A stretch of DNA of 12,250 nt from an uncultured Lachnospiraceae bacterium (GTDB lineage: Bacteria; Bacillota; Clostridia; Lachnospirales; Lachnospiraceae). How positions within the stretch are numbered: the stretch's first letter is position 1; every line of letters begins with the position of its first letter. The position numbers and the translations under genes were made by a program. This document shows positions 7,655 to 12,250 of this stretch, piece by piece. The notes beneath the pieces are model-generated. The model was not told the origin of the DNA and searched no databases. It saw only the letters and a program-made list of their open reading frames with translations. The stretch lies in contig CAJTPO010000076.1 of assembly GCA_910578115.1 (NCBI GenBank), forward strand, positions 1 through 12,250, in the 5' to 3' direction.

Positions 7655-8284
7655 ATGAAAAAGAGTATCGCGGTTATGGTAATCGGAGGTATCTGCCTGT
7701 TAAGTGGCTGTGAAGATCAGCTTCCGGAAAACGATCTGGTTAATAACGGGCAGGCTTTCGAGATGAAGCAGGCGGAGGATGATGTCCAGGCGGGAAACTT
7801 TCCTATGATGAAGAAAGAAAAATTCATCCCCCTAACGGAATTGAAAGAGAATGTCAGGGAGCTTTTGGGAGATAATTACTGGCCGGAAGTGGATCTGACG
7901 AAAGAAGAACTTGCGCAGAGAATCGGTATTACGGAAGAAATGTATGTAGACTTTCTGGCGGAAAAGCAGGTGTTGGATGCTCATATCGATACGATGATCA
8001 TTGTTCAGGCGAAGGAAGCTTATGTGGGGGCGGTGGAACAGGCGCTGGAGAATTATCGTTCGGCCATCATAGAAGAAAACCGTGACCATCCACAGAATCT
8101 GGGCAAAGCCAAGGCATCCCGGATGGAGACGATCGATAATTATGTCTGTTTCGTACTGCTGGGAGCTGATACGACCGCCATCGCCGAACAGGGAGAGGAA
8201 CAGCTGATCGATTACTGCCAGGAGGAGAACGAGCGGGCGCTGTATGTGTTGGAACAGGATATATTGGAACATCTGCGGGATTGA
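7655..8284 (+). CDS. DUF4358-like lipoprotein
   Basis: This is a 209-residue predicted lipoprotein. It has a short positive N-terminus, a hydrophobic core and the lipobox LLSGC with the lipidated Cys at residue 19, so it should be anchored on the outer face of the membrane. A charged linker follows. The mature part carries a pattern I associate with DUF4358 lipoproteins: an IDTMIIVQAK segment at 111-120, an alternating helical region with a VEQALENYRSA stretch at 127-137, and a NYVCFVLLGAD strand at 162-172. The start at 7655 is chosen over the one at 7604 because only it puts the signal peptide at the N-terminus, with AGGAAAG upstream. It is divergent from the MBOAT/SGNH pair. Proteins of this kind often sit next to such pairs, so a helper role in surface acylation is inferred; no activity is known. 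Confidence 0.72.
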   Translation: MKKSIAVMVIGGICLLSGCEDQLPENDLVNNGQAFEMKQAEDDVQAGNFPMMKKEKFIPLTELKENVRELLGDNYWPEVDLTKEELAQRIGITEEMYVDFLAEKQVLDAHIDTMIIVQAKEAYVGAVEQALENYRSAIIEENRDHPQNLGKAKASRMETIDNYVCFVLLGADTTAIAEQGEEQLIDYCQEENERALYVLEQDILEHLRD

Positions 8285-8341
8285 ATGAGTATTATGGAAT
8301 CTTTCCTGCAGAATATTTGAAATCTTTGTAACCTGGTAATG

Positions 8342-8416
8342 ACACAAAGAAGAGATTTGTGTAGAATGATAGCTGGATACTAAATTGAAAATTGTACCTG
8401 TGCCCGGATTCACAGG
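8342..8416. other. Intergenic hairpins between the lipoprotein and HAD genes
   Basis: Two perfect short stems lie here: ACACAAA/TTTGTGT (8342-8348 with 8356-8362) and CCTGTG/CACAGG (8397-8402 with 8411-8416). Neither is followed by a U-tract, so no terminator is called, and read-through from the lipoprotein gene is possible. Confidence 0.35.
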
Positions 8417-8442
8417 CGGTGCAGGAATGGAGGATTCTATAA

Positions 8443-9261
8443 ATGAAAACAGATGAGAAAGAAATCAGGCTTATGGCTACAGATCTGGACGGAACATTGC
8501 TCAATTCCCGCAAAGAAGTTCCGGCAGAGTTCGAGGATTGGGTATGCGCACACCCTGATATCAAAACAGTGATCGCCAGCGGCCGGCAGTACTATAATAT
8601 CAGGAAGCTGTTTCCAAAAGCCGCCGACAGAATGATCTATCTGGCGGAAAACGGCGGGATGGTAGTCGAAAACGGGGAAGTCATCTACGCGAGTACGATC
8701 AGGGAAGAAGATGTGTTAGACTGCATTGAGCGCTTTCAGGAGAAGGAAGGCCACGTGGTCATTGTCTGCGGGGAAAAATCAGCGTATATGTGCCATGCCG
8801 GTGAGGATGCGGAGCGGAACGCACACATGTATTATGAAAATCTGAAATTTGTGGAAGACCTGCGGGGCTGTGTGCAGGAAGATCATATGATCAAGATCGC
8901 GGTTTTCTTTGAGGATTATGATGCGGATACATATTACAGGGGCATGGAAAAAGTACATGACAGGCTTAATGTGGTATTGTCGGGGGAATGCTGGATCGAT
9001 ATTGCCAATAAGGAAGTATGTAAAGGTGCGGCCCTGAAATTTCTGCAGGACAGATACGACATAAGCGCCGATGAGAGTATGGCGTTCGGGGATTTCCTCA
9101 ATGATGAGAGTATGCTTCTGCAGTGTACGGAAAGCTATGCCATGAGCAATGGACATTCGCTCTTGAAGGAAAAGGCGCGCTATATCGCGCCGTCCAACGA
9201 TGAAGATGGCGTGATGAAGATTCTGCGTGCTGTTAACTTTTGTAATTGTTCCTGTTCATGA
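8443..9261 (+). CDS. Cof-type HAD-IIB family phosphatase
   Basis: This 272-residue cytoplasmic hydrolase belongs to the haloacid dehalogenase superfamily, subclass IIB, which dephosphorylates sugar phosphates and similar small metabolites. The motifs are DLDGT at 14-18 (nucleophile Asp14, acid/base Asp16), IASGR at 44-48 carrying the motif II Ser46, Lys194 in the CKGAAL segment, and GDFLND at 216-221 for magnesium. The cap domain lies between about 85 and 185. Length is normal for the family. A GGAGG site 9 bases before the ATG supports the start. Substrate cannot be predicted. The last residues are Cys-rich (CNCSCS), a mild oddity. Confidence 0.93.
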   Translation: MKTDEKEIRLMATDLDGTLLNSRKEVPAEFEDWVCAHPDIKTVIASGRQYYNIRKLFPKAADRMIYLAENGGMVVENGEVIYASTIREEDVLDCIERFQEKEGHVVIVCGEKSAYMCHAGEDAERNAHMYYENLKFVEDLRGCVQEDHMIKIAVFFEDYDADTYYRGMEKVHDRLNVVLSGECWIDIANKEVCKGAALKFLQDRYDISADESMAFGDFLNDESMLLQCTESYAMSNGHSLLKEKARYIAPSNDEDGVMKILRAVNFCNCSCS

Positions 9262-9340
9262 TGTGTGATAGTATCGAATTAAGCATTTTAAGAGACAAAT
9301 TTACAAATAACGGCGTAGCATGAATGGAGGGAGTTCATAC

Positions 9341-9958
9341 ATGATATTTCGAGTTGGCGTTGGAGAATCTGATTTTGCCGCACTGCGCAGGTCGGGTAAA
9401 TACTATGTGGATAAAACGGCTGTCATGTATGAGCTTGTGGTTGATAAGGAATTTTGTAAAATTGTAATTGCAAATCCGGGCACATTTCGTATCGGTATTG
9501 ATGAAGCGATTGCCGGTGATATCAGTGATGCGCGAAATGGAAAAATTTTTAATATGTTTGCACTGATCAATGTGGGCGAACGTTCCGGTACAGGGATCTG
9601 TGATGTATACCATATCTGGGCAGAAAATGGATTTAAGGAACCTTCTTATGTTGAAACAGTCGATCCTGACCGCATTGTTCTTACCCTTCAAATGGATCCT
9701 TATGATAATGGTGATGATGGTAATGATGGTAATAATGATGGTAATGATGGGAGTCTTACACAGAATGAAATATATGTCTTACAGGTTATATCCAAAATGC
9801 CTGCTCTGTCAGCTTCTAAAATTGCTGCTGCAACAGGAATCTCAAAGCCATCCGTAGAGCGGGCGCTCCGTTCTTTAAAAGAAAAGAAGTATATCCGCAG
9901 AGAAGGATCAACCCGGGGCAGATGGATCATTTTGAAAGAGAGATACAGGAGAGTATAG
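9341..9958 (+). CDS. Chimeric gene: AAA-ATPase-like N-terminus joined to the C-terminus of an AlbA-type ATP-binding regulator
   Basis: The 205 residues seem to come from two families. Residues 1-37 (ESDFAALRRSGKYYVDKTAV region) match the opening of the AAA-ATPase-like family (PF09820 type), but the Walker A that should follow is missing. From about 38 the sequence switches to the NPGTFRIGIDEAI...GERSGTG...DRIVLTL pattern of the C-terminal ATP-binding region (HATPase_c_4 type) of AlbA_2/Schlafen-like regulators, to about 118; the AlbA_2 domain is absent. A Gly/Asn/Asp linker (119-138) and a winged-helix DNA-binding domain (139-200, ISKPSVERALRSLKEKKYIRR) complete it. The start at 9341 is chosen for its GGAGGG site; an ATG at 9320 lacks one. 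Most likely a deletion fused two genes in frame. It may be a decaying remnant or a small DNA-binding protein. Its TAG overlaps the regulator's GTG start. Confidence 0.7.
   Translation: MIFRVGVGESDFAALRRSGKYYVDKTAVMYELVVDKEFCKIVIANPGTFRIGIDEAIAGDISDARNGKIFNMFALINVGERSGTGICDVYHIWAENGFKEPSYVETVDPDRIVLTLQMDPYDNGDDGNDGNNDGNDGSLTQNEIYVLQVISKMPALSASKIAAATGISKPSVERALRSLKEKKYIRREGSTRGRWIILKERYRRV
9704..9751 (+). repeat. Tandem trinucleotide-type repeat encoding an Asp/Gly/Asn linker
   Basis: About five imperfect copies of a GATGGTAAT-like unit encode a run of Asp, Asn and Gly between the ATP-binding-like part and the winged helix of the chimeric gene. Units are multiples of three, so copy-number change would keep the frame. 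Confidence 0.75.
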
Positions 9959-10686
9959 TGTACAGGATTGGTATATGTGACGACGACGGGGCTTTTTGTG
10001 AACAGGTGGAAGGATATCTTGCGGTTTATGCGCGGAAAACAGGAACTGTTATTGTCACAGAGATATTTCTTTCGGGAGAGGCGTATCTGGAATTTATGGA
10101 AAAGGAGCCTCCGCTTGATCTTCTTTTTCTTGATATTAAGCTGGGTGGGGCAGATGGCGTATCGGTGGGACAGAAGTTGAGACAGGATATTTTAAATGAG
10201 GTCACGCAGATCGTATATATGTCTTCGGAACAGGGCTATGCCATGTCTCTTTTCCAAAACAGACCGATGGACTTCCTGTTAAAGCCGGTGGATCAGGATA
10301 CCGTAGACCGGGTCATGCAGGAATACAGGCGTGTGTATGACAGACAGAATCATTTCTTTGAATTTCAGATTGGCAGGGCGGAGCACAGGATTTCTTTTGG
10401 TACGATTCTTTATTTCCAGTGTGAGGGCAAGAAGATCCATATTGTGACATGTGATGGCCAAAGACGGCAATTCTATGGATCTATGAAAAAAGTGGAGGAA
10501 CAGCTTGACAGGAATGTTTTCTGTGTCATTCACAAGTCTTATATTGTCAATGCTGCTTATGTTTCTGAGTTTCGGACCTATGAGGTCATTATGGTAACAG
10601 GGGAGACGCTGCCGATCAGCCAGCCGATGCGTAAGAAAGTGCAGAAATGGCTGCTGGAAGTATACATAATAAAACGAAGGTTATAG
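9958..10686 (+). CDS. LytTR family response regulator (AgrA/VirR type)
   Basis: This is a 242-residue cytoplasmic transcription regulator. The receiver domain (1-120) has acidic residues Asp8-Asp10, phospho-acceptor Asp59 in LLFLDIKL, Ser89/Ser90 and Lys109 in LLKP. The LytTR DNA-binding domain (about 133-235) has the expected IHKSYIVNAAYV and LPISQPMRKKV segments. A GTG start at 9958 is chosen because AGGAG lies 6 bases upstream and because it places the receiver strand at the N-terminus; the longer reading from 9922 would add 12 residues with no family support. The GTG overlaps the previous stop by one base (TAGTG), and the kinase ATG follows after one base, so all three genes are probably translationally coupled. 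LytTR proteins bind imperfect direct repeats; no target could be assigned in this window. Confidence 0.95.
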   Translation: MYRIGICDDDGAFCEQVEGYLAVYARKTGTVIVTEIFLSGEAYLEFMEKEPPLDLLFLDIKLGGADGVSVGQKLRQDILNEVTQIVYMSSEQGYAMSLFQNRPMDFLLKPVDQDTVDRVMQEYRRVYDRQNHFFEFQIGRAEHRISFGTILYFQCEGKKIHIVTCDGQRRQFYGSMKKVEEQLDRNVFCVIHKSYIVNAAYVSEFRTYEVIMVTGETLPISQPMRKKVQKWLLEVYIIKRRL

Positions 10687-10687
10687 T

Positions 10688-11980
10688 ATGGAGTTAAAGT
10701 TTTATGAATTGCTGCTCAGCGGATCGCTCAATGTGCTGAGCGTATACGCCAATATGAGGGTATTGAGATTATTTCTGTATCGTAAAAAGGAGAGAGCGGG
10801 AATTGCCGTGCCGCTTTATTTTTTCGTATGGCTGGTAAACTGGCTGGCTTATGCGATCCTGGAAAATTATTATCTCACAACGCTGTCTATGATCTGCGGT
10901 TTATTGTTAGCAGCGTGGGTTCTCTATGAAGGAACTGCCGGAAAAAGAGCAGCGGCCGTCGCAGTCTCAGCAGCGCTTATATTGACGGCCGAGGAAATTG
11001 TGTGGAGAGTTATGGATTTTACAGGATTAGGAGCGGATCATGAAGCGATCGGGAGCCTGTGTGCAATTCTGCTGTCTTTGAGTATTCTTTTTCTGCTTGA
11101 GAATAAAGTATCTTTGGATAAGAGTATACGATTGCTAGGTATCAGTTATTTTTATGTGATATTCGTCATTGCCGGAAGTATCGTGCTGACAGAGATATTT
11201 TCCAGTGCAGAGATTACGAATAAGCATGTTATTGTGGGTACAGCTGTCATCTATCTGCTCGATGTGACCGTATGTTTTCTATATGAAAGGGTCATTGAAT
11301 CCTATCGTGAGAAATTAAAAGCAACGATCATGGAAGAGCAGGTTAAAATGTATCGGCAGCAGTTTGATATGGTAAAACAATCCCAGAGAAACCTGCAATC
11401 CATGCGTCACGATATGAAGAATCATCTGCAACGGATCAGTGATTATCTGCGGAATGCGAAATATGAGGAGGCGGAAAGGTATATAGAGCAGATGGAGGGC
11501 AGACTGGAGACTGCCGGAGAATATATACGGACAGGGAATGTGGAGATCGATGCGATCTTGAATCATAAACTGGGTATTGCGGAAGAAGCGGGATGCAAAA
11601 CAGTGATAAAAGCGGATATTCCGGAACAAAAGTTTATATCGGATTTTGATCTGACTGTTCTGCTCGGAAATCTGCTGGACAATGCTGTTGAAGCTCTGCA
11701 GAAGGCGGAAGAGAAGTTTTTGAGTGTTGAGATTCGATATATGAAGGGAGTCTTATATCTTAGTGTTTCTAATTCTTTCCATGGAGTATTGCATAGGATG
11801 GACGGGAAAAGGAATAGATTTTACAGCACGAAAAAGAATCCGGAAAACCATGGAATTGGGCTGCTGAATATTGAAGATATTGTGAACAGGTATCATGGAG
11901 AAATGAGGATGGACAGCAGCGGTGGAATCTATCGGACGGATATTATTTTGTATGTACAGGACAGTGAAGTATGGAAGTAA
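10688..11980 (+). CDS. GHKL sensor histidine kinase (AgrC-like)
   Basis: This 430-residue membrane kinase is the partner of the LytTR regulator just upstream. About six hydrophobic segments lie in residues 7-200, as in the peptide-sensing AgrC/ComD type. A coiled-coil helix (202-236) leads to the phosphorylation box SMRHDMKNHLQRI with His241. The ATP-binding domain has the N-box LLGNLLDNAVEAL at 325-337 and a G-box NHGIGLLNI at 387-395, all typical of the HPK10-like subclass. There is no separate D-box-rich region of classical kinases. No autoinducer peptide gene or AgrB protease is seen nearby, so the signal is unknown. The gene is the last of its operon before a terminator. Confidence 0.95.
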   Translation: MELKFYELLLSGSLNVLSVYANMRVLRLFLYRKKERAGIAVPLYFFVWLVNWLAYAILENYYLTTLSMICGLLLAAWVLYEGTAGKRAAAVAVSAALILTAEEIVWRVMDFTGLGADHEAIGSLCAILLSLSILFLLENKVSLDKSIRLLGISYFYVIFVIAGSIVLTEIFSSAEITNKHVIVGTAVIYLLDVTVCFLYERVIESYREKLKATIMEEQVKMYRQQFDMVKQSQRNLQSMRHDMKNHLQRISDYLRNAKYEEAERYIEQMEGRLETAGEYIRTGNVEIDAILNHKLGIAEEAGCKTVIKADIPEQKFISDFDLTVLLGNLLDNAVEALQKAEEKFLSVEIRYMKGVLYLSVSNSFHGVLHRMDGKRNRFYSTKKNPENHGIGLLNIEDIVNRYHGEMRMDSSGGIYRTDIILYVQDSEVWK

Positions 11981-12039
11981 ACTTCCATTACGCATTCAAG
12001 GGTATTGCAGGCATAGACGGCAATATCCAGATGGAAGTT
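11971..12039 (+). promoter_or_regulatory. Two mutually exclusive hairpins at the end of the kinase gene
   Basis: ACTTCCAT (11981-11988) can pair with ATGGAAGT just before it (11971-11978, overlapping the kinase's last codons), or, extended to AACTTCCAT (11980-11988), with ATGGAAGTT at 12031-12039. The second form encloses an inner stem (12000-12008 with 12020-12028, one G-U pair). The two folds exclude each other, and a terminator follows 28 bases later. Confidence 0.5.
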
Positions 12040-12066
12040 AGAGGTTTTGAATGAAATAGATGGATG

Positions 12067-12101
12067 AGAGATGCTGTGGTCGCGGCATCTCTTAATTTTT
12101 T
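12067..12101 (+). terminator. Intrinsic terminator after the two-component operon
   Basis: AGAGATGC (12067-12074) and GCATCTCT (12085-12092) form a perfect 8-bp stem with a 10-base loop, followed by TAATTTTTT. This is a good rho-independent terminator ending the plus-strand transcript that carries the regulator and kinase genes. Confidence 0.85.
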
Positions 12102-12185
12102 CCTAGTAGAGATTAGTTTTTTCCAAAATGGGATAATGAAGAAAATTATATGTTATAATTATAAATGTAATAAGATTAGGTAAAA

Positions 12186-12213
12186 TTGTGAGATTTCTTG
12201 TATTTCATATAAT
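12186..12213 (+). promoter_or_regulatory. Candidate promoter for a gene beyond the right edge
   Basis: TTGTGA (12186-12191) and a perfect TATAAT (12208-12213) are 16 bases apart in an AT-rich stretch after the terminator. No gene starts before the window ends, so its target lies outside. Confidence 0.4.
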
Positions 12214-12250
12214 TTATGGGTAGTTTTTTGGCTGAAGGATAGAATAAATA

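Noticed and set aside
7832..8413. Minus-strand 193-codon frame opposite the lipoprotein gene
   Set aside because: The plus-strand lipoprotein has a lipobox and a ribosome site; the antisense frame has neither a motif nor a start signal.
8342..8416. Terminator between the lipoprotein and HAD genes
   Set aside because: Two stems are present but neither has a downstream T-run.
12064..12183. Possible 39-codon ORF after the kinase gene, considered as an autoinducer peptide
   Set aside because: It runs through the terminator stem, has no ribosome site and lacks an AgrD-like pattern.

Overview
The window looks like chromosome of a Gram-positive gut-type anaerobe of the Bacillota, most likely Lachnospiraceae or a close clostridial relative. 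This is an inference from gene content: a LytTR/GHKL two-component pair, an MBOAT/SGNH acylation pair beside a DUF4358-like lipoprotein, a CotH-type protein and a Cof-type HAD phosphatase. Strong GGAGG-type ribosome sites and moderate GC fit this. No rRNA, tRNA, CRISPR array or complete insertion sequence is visible.

Layout. The left 7.5 kb is coded on the minus strand. Reading right to left it holds an MBOAT O-acyltransferase (5951-7462), a membrane-anchored SGNH/DltD-AlgX-like partner (4884-5939), exodeoxyribonuclease III (4046-4801), a highly palindromic intergenic element (about 3872-4000), a CotH-like protein (2026-3843) ending at a strong terminator (1964-2009), and a separate ABC half-transporter (145-1770). 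The right part is on the plus strand: a DUF4358-like lipoprotein (7655-8284), a HAD-IIB phosphatase (8443-9261), a chimeric regulator-like gene (9341-9958), a LytTR response regulator (9958-10686) and a GHKL sensor kinase (10688-11980). The plus run ends at a terminator (12067-12101).

How the genes may work together. MBOAT and SGNH proteins usually form an envelope O-acylation machine: the MBOAT moves an acyl group across the membrane and the SGNH protein transfers it to a glycan. The divergent lipoprotein shares their 192-base promoter region and is probably an extracytoplasmic accessory. The regulator/kinase pair is tightly coupled (a 1-base overlap, then a 1-base gap). It is preceded by a gene that seems to join the first ~37 residues of an AAA-ATPase-like protein to the C-terminal part of an AlbA-type ATP-binding regulator, which suggests a deletion fusion between two former genes.

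The most unusual items are that chimera, the palindromic element whose short open frame runs into the cotH start codon, and a pair of mutually exclusive hairpins just after the kinase gene. No complete new system can be proven from this sequence alone.
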